Positions 1 to 11,529 of a stretch of DNA of 64,000 nucleotides are shown one piece after another. The stretch is taken from the NCBI RefSeq assembly GCF_019703515.2, contig NC_059379.1, forward strand, positions 21,999,880 to 22,063,879, given 5' to 3'. The notes beneath the pieces were generated by a model. The model did not search any database. It saw nothing but the letters and a program-made list of their open reading frames with translations, and was not told the DNA's origin. Made by a program: the position numbers and the translations under genes. Positions within the stretch are counted from its first letter, which is position 1. Each line of letters opens with the position of its first letter. Origin of the DNA: Myxocyprinus asiaticus (taxonomy: Eukaryota; Chordata; Actinopteri; Cypriniformes; Catostomidae).

Positions 1-7
1 CATGACG

Positions 8-62
8 TTCCCTATCTGTCACTCACTCGACGTTGGTGTCGATGTAGTGACACTAGGGGTCC
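8..62. repeat. Left inverted terminal repeat of the DIRS-like element
   Basis: Begins GTTCCCTATCTGTCACTCAC and matches the reverse complement of 4161-4214 with only a few differences, including a one-base length change near the middle. The same repeat family recurs at 54821-54874 and 55130-55210. Confidence 0.92.
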
Positions 63-816
63 CTATACAAAACGCCACAAGGCTGAACTGTGTTACGTGA
101 ACTGGCGGTGTGTATTGGGCAGATTTGCTGTGTGCCTCATAGCCAGCACACCAGGTCAACACGTAACCTCCCCCAACACAGTTATGAGTGTCGAACGGCC
201 CTTTGGGGACAAGTCGACTACCCAAAAAATAGAGACAGGCTAACCCAGTCGTGGCCTCTTTTCCCCTTCTTTTTTTCCACTCCCTAAAAAAGAAGGGGGA
301 TTATCCGACTGGGCTGCCAGGTCTAGTCAGGGGGTGTCCCTCCCAAGGGGAAGACACTGTGGAGACCACACCTCGCCCAAAGAGAGAGGGGGATATTTAA
401 GTGGAAAAATATGTCACATTGTCTTTCCAACCATGTGGAGAGTCTTCAAGGTAGATCCTACCCAATGGGGGAGGAGTTACTACAAACATGGAGACTGGGG
501 CAGAGGGGCTCTGCCCAAGGAAGACGCAGTTTGCCAACAGGGAAACGAATTAGCGGAAGATATATATCGCATGGGATTAGCCTTACAGGGAATCACCACA
601 TGCGGAGCACCTACCCCAGAACAGGATTCTTAGTTAGCACCTGTACTGGGCCGGCAGCGAGTCTCTCCGAAAACTCAACTGCCACAGGGCTTGGAGGAAG
701 TCGACCAGGGAACAAAGTTTGTGAACACTACTGGGAATTAATGGCGCACGTCTTCAGCTCAAAAGGAGGTGGAAGGCGCTATGTCCAAGCGATACACCAG
801 GCCGGCTATCCTGGGC
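63..816 (-). other. 3' untranslated region of the DIRS-like element
   Basis: Between the recombinase stop and the terminal repeat there is no convincing coding sequence; open frames here give proteins without recognisable motifs. It contains a polypyrimidine stretch near 260-285. It occupies the position expected for the DIRS 3' region. Confidence 0.55.
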
Positions 817-1781
817 TTATCCGCTTGTATTGCATGCCACTACCTGGGACGAAACCGGTTCCACTCGGAGGTTGTAGAACCTTGCAAAGGTGTTGGGTGT
901 TGCCCAGCCTGCTGCTCTGCAAATGTCTGTTAGAGAGGCACCCCTGGCCAGGGCCCAGGAGGCTGCTACACCCCTGGTAGAATGGGCTCGTAGCCCTACC
1001 GGGGGCGGCATGTCCTGGACGTGATATGCCATAGTTATGGCGTCAATGAGCCAGTGGGCGATCCTCTGCTTGGAGACGGCGCTTCCTTTCCGCTGTGCAC
1101 CAGAGCAGACAAAGAGCTGCTCAGAGATCCTAAAGCTCTGCATGCGATCCAAATAGATGCGTAATGCGCGCACCGGACACAGCAATGACAGGGCTGGGTC
1201 TGCCTCCTCCTGGGGCAGCGCTTGCAGGTTCACCACCTGGTCCCTAAAAGGGGTCGTGGGAACCTTGGGCACATAGCCCGGTCGGGGTCTCAGGATCATG
1301 TGAGAGTAGCCCAGACCGAACTCCAGGCACGTTTCGCTGACAGAGAACGCTTGCTGATTTCCTACCCTCTTGATGGAAGTGAGCGCAATCAGGAGGGCAG
1401 TCTTCAAGGAGAGTGCCTTAAGCTCGGCTGACTGCAAAGGCTCAAATGGGGCTCTCTGTAGACCCTGAAGAACTACAGAGAGGTCCGATGAGGGAACGAG
1501 GCGCGGTTTGGGGGGGGATTCAGCCTCCTGGTGCCTCTTAGGAACCTGATGATCAGGTCGTGCTTCCCTAAGGACTTACCGTCGACTGCGTCGTGGTGTG
1601 CTTCTATGGCGGCAACGTACACCTTCAAGGTGGAAGGGGACAGCCTCCCTTCCAACCTCTCCTGCAGGAAGGAAAGCACTGATCCGTCTGCACATCTCTG
1701 GTGGTCTTCCATTCGGGAAGAACACCACTTAGTGAACAGACGCCACTTAAAGGCGCGAGGAGCGTGAGGTCCGAAAACCAC
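817..1781 (-). pseudogene. DIRS tyrosine recombinase (integrase), broken by one visible frameshift
   Basis: Tyrosine recombinases integrate DIRS cDNA circles by strand exchange. The N-terminal core-binding part (1473-1781) contains LSFLQERLEGRLSPSTLKVY. The catalytic part (817-1437) carries IKRVG with the first active-site arginine, then AHSTRG (the HxxR motif) and FARFYN with the tyrosine nucleophile. The two halves are in different frames; the break lies in a run of eight C residues (minus-strand sense) near 1505-1515, so one indel separates them. All expected catalytic residues remain visible, making this the best preserved protein remnant in the element. The plus-strand copy at 53.3-54.2 kb is homologous but lacks the tyrosine end. 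Confidence 0.85.
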
Positions 1782-1859
1782 GTCTGGGTGGGCCAGTAGG
1801 GTGCTACCAGGACGACCTGCTCCTCATCCTCCCTGACCTTGCACAGGGTCTGTGCAAGT

Positions 1860-2140
1860 AGGCTCACTGGGGGAAACACATGTTTTTCCCCTGAAATATG
1901 TAACTTGTCATGACAGCGCATCCGCTGTAGTGTTGAGGTTGCCTGGGATGTGAGTGGCTCGCAGCGACTTGAAGTGCTGCTGACTCCAGAGGAGGAGACA
2001 GCGGGTGAGTTGTGACATACAATGAGAGCGCAGACCACCTGGCGGTTGACATATGCTACCGTTGCGTCTATCTGAACTAACACGTGCTTGCCCTTGATCA
2101 ACGGCCAAAACCTCCGCAGGGCGAGCAGAATTGCCAACAA
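1860..2140 (-). pseudogene. DIRS RNase H remnant
   Basis: The minus strand reads LLALRRFWPLIKGKHVLVQI followed by TVAYVNRQ, matching the RNase H segment of the plus-strand copy (VIQGKHVLIWMDNTATVAYI). The DNT active-site segment is damaged by a small deletion. A second piece further along reads MSQLTRCLLLW and THIPGNLNTTADALS, a typical end of the RNase H domain. Frames change at least twice. It follows the place where the reverse transcriptase should be. Confidence 0.75.
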
Positions 2141-2496
2141 CTCGAGGCAGATGATGTGCTAATGCACTCGTGGGCCCGTCCACAAACCGGCAGCTGCGTG
2201 CCTGTTGAAAACAGCACCCAAGAAATGCCCGTAGAAATGAGAGTCGTGCACACCGGATACGTGACTCAGGGAACAAGGAAACCGCTCTTGCTGAACTCTT
2301 GAGTACTGCAGCCACTTGGGCATGCAGCGCAATTAAATGCAAAGGTAACAAAAAGATGGAGAGGTCTGCTTACCAGCTCCAGAGCGGCGGGTTTCGTCGT
2401 CCCTGGGGCACTTTGAAGCCATTCACAGGTTCTGTGCGGCCGCGAGATGGGTGGCGTCTGCTTCCTGCGGTGGGCTCCACGCTGGAGCCGGTGCAG

Positions 2497-3673
2497 TCAC
2501 CGCAGGGGGACGCCCTTGGCGACGAGTAGACGGGGTGCGGGATCTTGAGCCGCGCCGGGGCAGGATATGCCGGATAGCCTCCGTCTACTGCTCCACCGTC
2601 GAGAACTGCTGGGCAAAGTCCTTGACGGTGTTGCTGAATAGGCCAGCCTGGGAGATGGGGGCAGCGAGGAATCGTGTCCTGTCGGCCTCACCCATCTCGA
2701 CCAGGTTGAGCCAAAGGTGGCACTCCTGGACCACTAATGTGGACATCGTCCGCCCGAGAGACCGCGCCGTGACCTCCGTCGCTCGGAGAGCGAGGTCGGT
2801 CGCCGAGCGTAGTTCCTGCATCAATTCTGGGGCGGAACTACCCTCGTGCAGTTCCTTTAGCGCCTTGGCGGACTTGCAGGAGAGCCATGGCATGCAGAGC
2901 GGAGGCGGCTTGTCCAACGGCACCGTAGACCTTAGCCGTCAGAGAGGACGTAAACCTACAGGCCTTGGACGGGGGCTTTGGGCACCTGCACCAGGTGGCG
3001 GCGCTCTGCAGGCATAGGTGCACTGCGAGCGCCTTTATCCACTGGGGGATTGCCGAATAGCCCTTGGCCGCCCCACCATCGAGGGTAGTGAGGGCGGGAA
3101 GCTGAAAAGATCGGGACCAGGCAGTAAAAAGTGCCTCCCACGACCTTGTCAGCTCTTCATGCACTTCCGGGAAGAAAGGAACGGGGCGGGGCGTGGCTTT
3201 GAGCGGCGCCGCAAGCCCAGGAACCAATCATCGAGCCGCGAGGGTTCAGGGAAGAGCGGAGGGTTCCACTCTAGCCAACGCTCACGGCTGCCCGGGAAAG
3301 CATGTTGTCATCTCCATGTCAGCCTGTGACTGGGCAATCGTCCCCGAAGGGAGGAACCCAGCTGAGGCTTCCGCGTCCGATGCTGTGCTCGAGAGCTCAT
3401 CACTTTCGCGGGCTCCGAATAAGAGGTCGAACTCGCCGTGAGACGAGATGGCGAACTCATCCAGAAGCCCGATCGGGGCAGACAAGCGTGCTGGGGAATG
3501 GGAGGTCCACGGGGGATGCCCGGCAGAGGCGGTCCCATTGGGGTCCCCAAATCGCCCCCAGTGCTAGCCGCGCTGGCCTCATACCCGTGGGTAAAAGGAC
3601 CGAGGCGGGGAGCCTCTGGAGTGGCTTGCTTTCTTACGAAGGTGAGCCGCAACCGCATCGTTGCCATGGACAT
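2497..3673 (-). pseudogene. DIRS gag-like protein remnant
   Basis: Gag packages element RNA. Three overlapping minus-strand frames (3308-3673, 2838-3227, 2585-2923) together cover one gag-like product. The best segment contains ELRSATDLALRATEVTARSL and TMSTLVVQECHLWLNLVEM, repeated nearly exactly in the copy at 52.8-53.08 kb. Frame changes occur near 3230-3310 and 2840-2920. A TAG at about 2582 stops the frame where the other copy continues with MEAIQHILPRR. The product is certainly broken; assignment as gag rests on position and on the second copy. Confidence 0.7.
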
Positions 3674-4054
3674 GTCCTTGCAATGAGAACATGACCATCC
3701 ACGAATGCTGTCTCCGCATGAGCAGTGCCCAGATACGAAAGACAGTGATTGTGACCATCAGTAAGCGAGAGATAACGAGCGCAACCAGGAATAACACACA
3801 ATTGGAATGGCATCTTTAAAAAGGCACGTCTTTAAAAAGACGTTCCATGTGTGCCGCTCTTTTAGAGAAATATACTCTTATTTCTGCCGAAGCGCCCAGG
3901 GGCATTCTCTGCAGTGCACCAGTGCAGAGGAGGGAGAAGCCGCTGAAATGCGCCGTCAGATCCAGCAGAGGTGAATGAACAGTCGTGGGAATTCAGCTCA
4001 GTGAGCATGACCGTTCGGCTCCGAAGAGAAAATCTGAATGAGTGGTTGCATACC

Positions 4055-4070
4055 AGCTCCTTTTATACCC
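4055..4070 (-). promoter_or_regulatory. TATA-like box of the DIRS-like leader
   Basis: The minus strand reads GGGTATAAAAGGAGCT about 90-105 bp inside the upstream terminal repeat and ~390 bp before gag. The same motif in the same context is kept at about 55022-55037 in the short derivative, which supports a role in transcription. Confidence 0.55.
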
Positions 4071-4160
4071 ATATGTCTGGGGGAGTAGCATGCAGATACA
4101 ACTCGCCAATTTTCATTGGCCTTTTATCAAAGACCAGATGTGTCTCGGGCTCCCAAGAGT

Positions 4161-4214
4161 GACCCCAGGTGTCACTACATCGACACAACGTCGAGTGAGT
4201 GACAGATAGGGAAC
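4161..4214. repeat. Right inverted terminal repeat of the DIRS-like element
   Basis: Reverse complement begins GTTCCCTATCTGTCACTCAC, pairing with 8-62. It is the upstream (5') end for the minus-strand genes. Confidence 0.92.
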
Positions 4215-4661
4215 ATAATAATCAGTTTGATAAAAAAAAAAAAAAAGAATTTCTATAGCTTGGAATTATTTACAATTACAGAATACAGAAGAGCCTACCC
4301 TGAACTACAGTGCCACACTGTCGCCCCTATATGAAATGCTTATGTCATTAGGGATTGTTTAACCTTGACATTTCTCCCTGGCACAGTCAGTGTGTCTTTG
4401 CTCTAAAGATTCATTTAGATGGATGCCCAGAGAGCTCTGACACAGAGCAGAAACAGAGTGTCAAGGAGTCCTCACCCTCAGGCTTCATAAAGTAATTTGA
4501 TTATCAGCCCAATGGTGCATTTTAAAATAGCAGATGAGAGAGTTGCAGAGACCTCTAGCTGCTGATCGTGATGGTGTTATGAATGTGTGGATGCATTAAC
4601 ATACAACATGAAAATATGAAGACTAGTCTGAATGCATGAGCTTTTCTATGTAATCTAAGCT
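4215..4661. other. Non-coding flank between DIRS and hAT elements
   Basis: AT-rich unique-looking DNA with a short A run near 4232-4246. No coding motif or repeat boundary seen. Confidence 0.5.
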
Positions 4662-5339
4662 AGAGGTCTGCAACCCAACCCGGGCCTGATGGGACCCGAG
4701 AACCCGACGGGTTTCAGGCTGGGTTCGGGTCAGTTTTTCAAGTAGGACTTTGGGGTTGGGTTTGTAATAAATAAAAAATTAATAAAAAAAAACGAACTAC
4801 CTAACTTGTTTCGAGGACGTGCTTTTACTCATAAACATGCACAAATGGACGAGTTAGGGGCCATTCACACCAAACGTGTATTTGCGCACATCTGTTCTGT
4901 TTTCCCATTGTTTTCCTATGCAAACACATGCTGGACGAATGTCTTTGACTGTTGCGTGGTCTTGCTGATTCTTCAGCATCTCGTGCAGGACTGGCACTGT
5001 TTAAACACCGTGTCAAGTTAAAAAGAACTTCAAATTTTCAAAAACGCATGTCGAGACACCTGCACTCTGTTTCATTCTTTGCACTGCATCTAGATTTGTT
5101 TTTAGCGCATTTGATGCAAAGATTCAACGTTCTGAAGTTCAGGCTGTAAAGAGGGGTCTGTTGCATTGTTTAATATTATTCCAGATTGTTCTGCACCTAG
5201 CAAAGGTTCAGTGCATAAACAGTAAGGCAATGCTTTTTTCCATTCTGCTCTAGTGCTCTGAGAGTCTGCCATGCCTTGTTAGGATTCCTCCGGTAGGAGG
5301 AAACCTATTGTTATTGGTGGTTTTATTATAATAATTATT

Positions 5340-5760
5340 ATTATTATTATACTTGCGCCCCAATATCTCAAAAAGTCACCAGTCAAAAATTTTCTAATTT
5401 GGCACATTGATACTACAGGCCACCGGGAACTCCCACACCAAGAATGGCCCACATTCGCCCTTAGGGGGCGCTACAGGCCACGCCCAAATGTCCCATTTTC
5501 AAAGTGATGGCATTTCCACCCCATTTGTCCAATTCTTCTGAAACTTGGTGTACATGCCTTATTTCTCATGGGGAACAAAAAAGCCTCAAGGACCCTTAAG
5601 GTCCGCCATGATGGAATTTCCTGCACAGTGAAAATTTGGGAAAACCTACAAAAATCTTCTTCTCTTGAACCATAGATCCAATTGAATCTTGAAAGTGGCA
5701 TGATATGTAATTCATCAGCAATAATCTCTAATGCAAAGGCAAAATACACATTTTACAAAA
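5340..5760 (+). repeat. ~430-bp direct repeat, copy A
   Basis: Aligns by eye to 7480-7900 over most of its length; shared blocks include TTTGGCACATTGATACTACA and TTTTCAAAGTGATG. Both copies follow an ATT-rich tract and are in the same orientation. Confidence 0.8.
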
Positions 5761-6373
5761 TGGGTTTCACTCAACTTTAGAGTATGACAATTGGCTGGAC
5801 AATTAAAATAAAGATTGAAGCCATTTTTGTTTTTGTTTCTGTGTTGGCATAGTTACTATTTTTGAATTTTGTAATGCAGTATAGTCACACCGTTTCCTTC
5901 CATCACCATTAGATGCTCAAATGTGGTACTAGAGTATATATGGAATATAGAGAAATAGCCACATGATGTCAAAAAACATGTATCTTTGCTCTGTGAGAGA
6001 CAAGAGATAAGTTCCGTATTACCATTATTCTTAAAATTAGATTTTATTTAATTTTATCTATTGATCTATGCATATTTTTATATGCATTTGTTTATAGATA
6101 ATAAAAGTTTTTTTCATTTTTTATTTTTTTTTATAAATATCAATATAATGAATAACAATATAAATATTTTAACAAATAAAAGCAACATAACCATAACAGC
6201 TACTAAAAAACATTCATAACATTCAATTACATTGCTTTTGTGGTAAACAAAAGCCCACAATGCACACATTTCATAGATTATAAACCAATTACAAGGACAA
6301 AATACACAATTTACAATACATAACAATTGAAATATAACCATAACTAATATTTGCTCATTTTATTTCACAGTTC

Positions 6374-6988
6374 TCAGTAATGCTTCAGTGTGTGGTACTC
6401 AAAACATGGGCTAACATGTGTTGCACAGCTCTCATGTACTCGGTGAGCACCTTACTACTTTACTACTCTGCTTTCTCTTTGGTTATTTTTCAGGTGATCA
6501 TGGTCATTCTCATCCTATTTGCCCCTCTGTACCACAGGTCCTGTAACATGGCTGGGAGAATGTGGGACTGGTATACCAGTATCCTTCCTCACATAAGGCG
6601 GCGGTAAGATCATTACATCATACATAGAGATCCTAAGCCCCTCATAATGGTGAATGTCAGTGGTGGATCTGATATAAATAATCATGTCTTGCAAATACTC
6701 AGTGTGCATGTCACACACACAAAAAATAATGTGAAATCGGTTTCTTTTTGCAGGTGTAAACTGATGAAATACCAGCCTGCCCTTCCAATTTGTCATTGAT
6801 TCATCCATGGAGAGGAACAAAAACATGCTGAAAGGAGTGTTATTCACTTGTAAGTTGTAAATGTCCTGAGTCTGCACGTGAAGTACTATGTCACTTGGCT
6901 CTGCTTCATCAAGAGGCATAATAAATGACATATTGAATAATGATGAAATGTTAGTTTTATTACAGTTATGGTTAAACAAAAGACACAA
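6374..6988 (-). pseudogene. piggyBac-type transposase remnant (copy A: catalytic middle plus extreme C-terminus)
   Basis: piggyBac transposases cut and paste DNA at TTAA. The minus strand from 6988 carries MDESMTNWKGRLVFHQF, TPAKRNRFHI and MHTEYLQDMIIYIRSTT, which fit the conserved DE-GR-QY-P-K-R-G block of the catalytic domain. A frame slip near 6560-6600 leads into ILPAMLQDLWYRGANRMRM. About 80 bases of unclear sequence follow, then [14 protein letters not shown] and a stop, the end of the cysteine-rich C-terminal domain. The N-terminus and most of the cysteine-rich domain are missing. Confidence 0.78.
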
Positions 6989-7122
6989 ATTTCATACACC
7001 ATAGTGTACTTACAAATTTCATGAAAAAAACAAAACAATATACATATAATAATATTTACTAAGCAGTATGAAATAACATTACATATTAACTATAAAGAAA
7101 ATTTAAACAACCTTTTATAGGT

Positions 7123-7428
<306 letters not shown>

Positions 7429-7479
7429 AGGACATGACGACGGACCCATAGATCCCAAGTCCCTCATTCTTCATTATTA

Positions 7480-7900
7480 TTATTCCTGTAGCTCCAATAA
7501 CTCAAGATTTTCTTGGTAAAAAGTTTTTAAATTTGGCACATTGATACTACAGGCCACGAGTAACTACCACACCAAAAATGGCCCACGTGAGCCTATAGGT
7601 GGTGCTACAGGCCACACCCCAATTTGTCCATTTTCAAAGTGATGCCATTTCCACCCCATAAGCCCAACATTTTTGAAACCTGGTATATATGCCTCATTTC
7701 TCATGAGGAACAAAATATCCTCTAGAACCCATAAAGTCCACCATGATGGATTTTCCTGTACAATACAAAATTGTACAAAACTACAAAAATCTACTCCTCC
7801 TGAACCATAGCTCCAACTGACTTGAAACTCAGTATGTATGTGTAGGATACATGTCTTTCAATTTGTTATCTAGCAAAAATGAATACAATACAAAATGGCT
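7480..7900 (+). repeat. ~430-bp direct repeat, copy B
   Basis: Same family and orientation as 5340-5760. It ends with TGAACCATAGCTCCAACTGA, which matches TGAACCATAGATCCAATTGA of copy A. Confidence 0.8.
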
Positions 7901-8527
7901 GAAAGGTGTGCATTTATGTAAATGTCCATATTGTCTCAATATCCATATGTCCAAAAAATCTAATGCCATTTTGACTAATTTTTCAACCTAACAGGCTTCA
8001 AGATGACATCACTCTGAAGTACTGTGCAAAATGTCACCTTGATATGTCACAAGATGACAGAATTACAGTTTACTATTATTCATCGCTAACGCTAAAATAA
8101 TGATTTACAAATTCGCTAGTCATAAAACTGATACTTTGTTTCAATCACCAGTTCATATGAAGACTCTTGCAATGTTTAATAACAAATTAATGAAATGTTG
8201 TGTACATGTGTGAAGTACAGGTCTCTACCATGTCAATTTTTACATAATTTGCAGTTTTGAGGAGGAATCCACATCGCTGCTTGCAGCTTTAATTAAAACT
8301 GTATGTTTACTGTTTCAATACTGTTTCGAATGTTGCCTATATCCTTACATCAAAGATAGCCTATTGCAAGAGAGCTTGCTAGGAGAAGAAATTATAAAGA
8401 TAGTGAGCGATTTCGGGTTCGGGCTCATAATCTGACGGAATCGTTCGGGCCGGGAAGGGTCGGGCCACACGGTCTCTGGTATGGGTCAGGTTTCATTTTA
8501 AGGCCCGTGCAGACCTCTATCTAAGCT

Positions 8528-8996
8528 AGTTTATCCTTTTTATTTGTTTGTTATTAGAATTTTAAAGAAGTAATTAGTAATTTGCAGTGGAATACTTTAA
8601 GTAACTTACCCAACATGGTTTTTGAGCCACTAGCGCTACCAAACGGAATTGCCAAAATAATGACTTTTTAAACGCTTTCCTGAACACCCTTCCTGTCTGC
8701 TGTTGGCTGCACAAACAGATAGTTTCATGCTAAACTAAGGTCATTGGTTGAGCCAATGCTGCTGTGTTCGGCAGGCTGGGATGCTTAAACAAATGGAGTA
8801 ATGCTTTGATAGTGCCACAGTGTTCACAATTTTAATCTACAAATTGCTTATTTATATATAACACTGAAAAATTATGCACTTCATTTACAGATATTATGCA
8901 AGTTATTTTTCAAAATTAAGGTAAGACAAGCTGTTTCTTTTTAGTCTTGTATTTAAATATTTTCAACACCAAAACATTGGTCAGTAGGATTCTATC
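8528..8996. other. Non-coding flank
   Basis: AT-rich sequence between the hAT-like unit and the gypsy 3' LTR. Nothing recognisable seen. Confidence 0.45.
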
Positions 8997-9284
8997 TGTT
9001 ACATCACTGAAGAGAGGACCAAAATGCAGAGAATAACAGGATGAACAGTTTATTGAACACAGCAACTGGCAAGGCAATGGAGAAGTGATCAGTGTCGATA
9101 TGAAACCGGCAAAAATTGCAGTGGGATGAAAGGTGACTATAAGTCAGAGGAATGGGGCACCCAGGCAAAGAGAGCAGGAAGAATGGCGACAGAAGAACGC
9201 AATGGCTTGAGGGTGATCCAATCAGGCAGGTGTGATAAACCAGAGCAGAAAAAACAGCAACTAACCAAAAGAACAAAACAAACA
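8997..9284 (-). repeat. gypsy 3' LTR
   Basis: Sense strand ends CAGTGATGTAACA and contains CAATAAACTG, a polyadenylation signal. Pairs with about 11284-11515. The upstream end of this LTR (near 9284) is set by the start of an unrelated repeat and is approximate. Confidence 0.72.
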
Positions 9285-10150
9285 AGTCAAGTCATTTTTA
9301 TTTGTATAGGACTTTTGACAACAGATGTTGTTTCAAAGCAGCTGTACAGGAAATTATGCTATGACAGAAAATAAAGCTGTAATGATTGTGCTTTAATAGG
9401 TAAGTAATATTTGTTTTTAGACCCCCAAGTGAGAATGCCAAAGGTGACAGTGGAAAGGAACAAAAAAATAAGATAAGATGTTGGTTAATGGAGAAAAACA
9501 ACCTTGAGAGAATCAAGGCTCACTTTGGGGGCCAGTAGCCTTCTGGCTAAACAGCATGATTATGATGCCAATATTAGTTATTTATGTGTAGAACAAGTCA
9601 TGGTTTAAATTATTAAAGTAAGTAAATGTTAGGGGCCACTGTTTGAACAAACTGTAAGATTAGTGACAAGTCGTTGAAGTTCATCCTGTATTAACTGTGG
9701 AAGTGCATGTAGATGCAGTATCCTTTGTTATTTGGCTGATGAAGGCTTTAGTTGAGAGCTATTTCAGTGTCTATGTATTCCATTTTAAAAGAGTGTTGTC
9801 CATCCTTTGACCAATACGATACAGGGAACAGTCAGTGAGGGACATTGTACTCCAGTTGGAAGCTTATGGCAGGTCATTTTGGTGAAGGCCATCCTGAGTC
9901 CAAGGTTCAGGCAGTGGCACATAAAGTATCCCATGTCCTGGAGTTGGCATCAATTCATCCTCTGTGAAGTCCATCATAGTAGACTGAAATGAAGTGTGGC
10001 TGGCATAGCCTGCAGTTAGTTGTCATCACTCAGCGATACGTAGCAGTGGGAGTCAGACATTAGGCAAGATGGGAGCTGGATCTGGCAGGCTCTGGTAACA
10101 CTGTTATATACAGTATATCCCAAGGTTGAGACAGGAAAACAAATAGAATA
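9285..10150. repeat. Unassigned ~870-bp repeat inserted in the gypsy element
   Basis: Starts near AAGTCAAGTCATTTTTATTT and runs to about the GGTTGAGACAGG segment. It has no coding similarity to gypsy genes and interrupts the expected order between the integrase tail and the 3' LTR. The wording of the sequence looks like a dispersed fish repeat, but I cannot name the family, and no clean target duplication was found. Confidence 0.5.
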
Positions 10151-10392
10151 TCATTAGCGTACACCAGTCTAAGCCCCCTGAACTTATCAAAAGGGTTACC
10201 CTGACGCTGATGGAAATCATCAATGAGAGTGGTCCCAATTTATGAGAGGAAAGTCGGAGAGGAATATTCTTAGAGAACAAACAGACCTTCTGACCATAGA
10301 TGTAAACTGGGGGCTGGAAGCGTGATAACCCCATAGACGACACCGGAAAGGAGGCAGAGACATGACCGGGACGCCTACAGTGAAAACACTTG
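10104..10392 (-). pseudogene. gypsy zinc knuckle fused to an integrase-end-like remnant
   Basis: Minus-strand KCFHCRRPGHVSAS at about 10344-10392 is a nucleocapsid zinc knuckle; the final cysteine has become phenylalanine. It is followed by YGQKVCLFSKNIPLRLSSHK, which resembles the end of gypsy integrases (GQKVWLS type) near the C-terminus. If so, the whole pol region between nucleocapsid and integrase end is deleted. The integrase reading is an inference from one motif. Confidence 0.55.
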
Positions 10393-10579
10393 GGTGAGGC
10401 GTTGATGTTTCTCCTCTTTAGACAGCTGAGTTCTCCCTATCTGCATGAGTTCGGCTTCTGATGCAGCTGTTGATGGACAGGCGGACATGACTCGTGGAGT
10501 GCAAAAGGAAACAGAGCTGGCTGGAGGTGAATTTCAGCAGCGAAAGTGAAGGAAAATTTGACTGTTAACTCTTACAGCC

Positions 10580-11278
10580 AGATTCACCAAGTCACTGAAG
10601 CACGTTGGGAGGTCTAATGCATAGATCTCATCCTTGAATTCTTCCGATAACCCATGCAGAAACCGGTCCCACTGCGCTTGATCATTCCACTTACAGGAGG
10701 CGGCAAGGGAGCAGAAGTCAATGAAATATTCAGAGACTGACGATCACCTTGATACAGTTCAGAAAAATCTCTCGCCGCCTCTCTGCCATGAACTGAGTAG
10801 TCAAACACCTTGCAAAGCTTTAAGGAGAATGACTGAAACGTCAAGCAGAATGGGTGTTAATTGTCCCACGTGGTGGTTCCCCACTCACAAGCCTTTCCCA
10901 ACAGAAGGGTGATGAGGTAAACCACCTTGGAACTTTCAGAGGGAAAGGAAGAGGGATGGAGCAAAAAAATTCAAGAACATTGGGAAAAGAAGGATCTACA
11001 AGTTTCAGGCTCACTGGAGTATGAAGCTGGAGGATTGAGTCATGGCTCGGGCCATCAGGAGTTGGTGGGAAACACCTGAGATGGTTTGAGACTTCGTATG
11101 GGGGACCGGATATGGGAGACAAACTAAGTTGTTACACGAGAGATGTTAACTCATCTATCTGTGATGCCATTGCTTTAACAGCCTGGTTGAAGACAGAGAG
11201 CTGCTCCTGTTGACATCCCAGAAGTGCCCCCTGCTGAGCGAGTTTGGATCTGAAGCTGGATTCCTCTGCTGGGTCCAA
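10580..11278 (-). pseudogene. gypsy gag remnant
   Basis: The start equivalent reads LDPAEESSF (ATG changed to TTG at 11276-11278). AQQGALLGCQQEQL follows, and the frame stops after ~50 codons. Later frames give PSFPNVLEFF, KVVYLITLLLGKACEWGTT and HGREAARDFSELYQGDR, which match the conserved gag core of vertebrate gypsy elements (PxxF, LLxGxAxxW, GREAA). Several frame changes and stops break it. Gag forms the particle in which reverse transcription takes place. Confidence 0.75.
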
Positions 11279-11283
11279 GGTGA

Positions 11284-11515
11284 TCAGATTGTTCTCTCAC
11301 ATCACTGAAAAGAGGATCCAAAAGCAGAGAATGACAGAATGAACAGTTTATTGACACAAAAGATGGCAAGGCAAAGGAGAAGTGAACAGTATCGGTATAA
11401 TGAATCTGGAACAGACTGCAGTGGGATGAGAGGCGAGTATAAGTCCGAAGAACGGGGTGCATGGGCAAAGAAAGCAGGAAGAATGGCGACAGGAGAAGGC
11501 ACTGGCAGAATTTGC
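11284..11515 (-). repeat. gypsy 5' LTR, truncated
   Basis: Second copy of the LTR at 8997-9284, directly upstream (minus sense) of gag. Similarity stops near GGCACTGGCA at ~11507, close to the solo LTR that begins at 11530. Confidence 0.68.
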
Positions 11516-11529
11516 ATTTTTGGATAAAC

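Larger units (their letters stand above)
8..4214 (-). mobile_element. DIRS-like tyrosine-recombinase retrotransposon, internally deleted
   Basis: The unit is bounded by inverted copies of a ~55-bp terminal repeat. Read on the minus strand it holds, in order, a 5' leader with a TATA box, a gag-like region, a short RNase H remnant, a tyrosine recombinase and a long 3' untranslated region. DIRS elements copy through reverse transcriptase but integrate with a tyrosine recombinase, so inverted ends and lack of a target duplication fit this class. The catalytic reverse transcriptase block seen in the related copy near 51.2-52.0 kb is missing here, so a large internal deletion lies between gag and RNase H (about 2180-2300). 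The copy cannot be autonomous. The left flank is only 7 bases, so the outer boundary there is not fully visible. Confidence 0.88.
8997..11520 (-). mobile_element. Ty3/gypsy retrotransposon, deleted and invaded
   Basis: Direct repeats at 8997-9284 and about 11284-11515 share a ~200-bp core (blocks such as GAACAGTTTATTGA and GCAGGAAGAATGGCGACAG) and act as 3' and 5' LTRs on the minus strand. Between them are gag, a zinc-knuckle segment and a tail resembling the end of integrase. Protease, reverse transcriptase, RNase H and most of integrase are absent. A separate repeat (9285-10150) separates the coding remnant from the 3' LTR. The 5' LTR is cut short where the solo LTR at 11530 begins. Confidence 0.78.

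Noticed and set aside
411..980. 189-residue plus-strand open frame in the DIRS 3' region
   Set aside because: No recognisable domain, overlaps the recombinase end on the other strand, and no homologous frame was seen in the second copy.
2451..3017. 188-residue plus-strand open frame opposite gag
   Set aside because: Antisense to the gag remnant, whose minus-strand peptides recur in the second copy.
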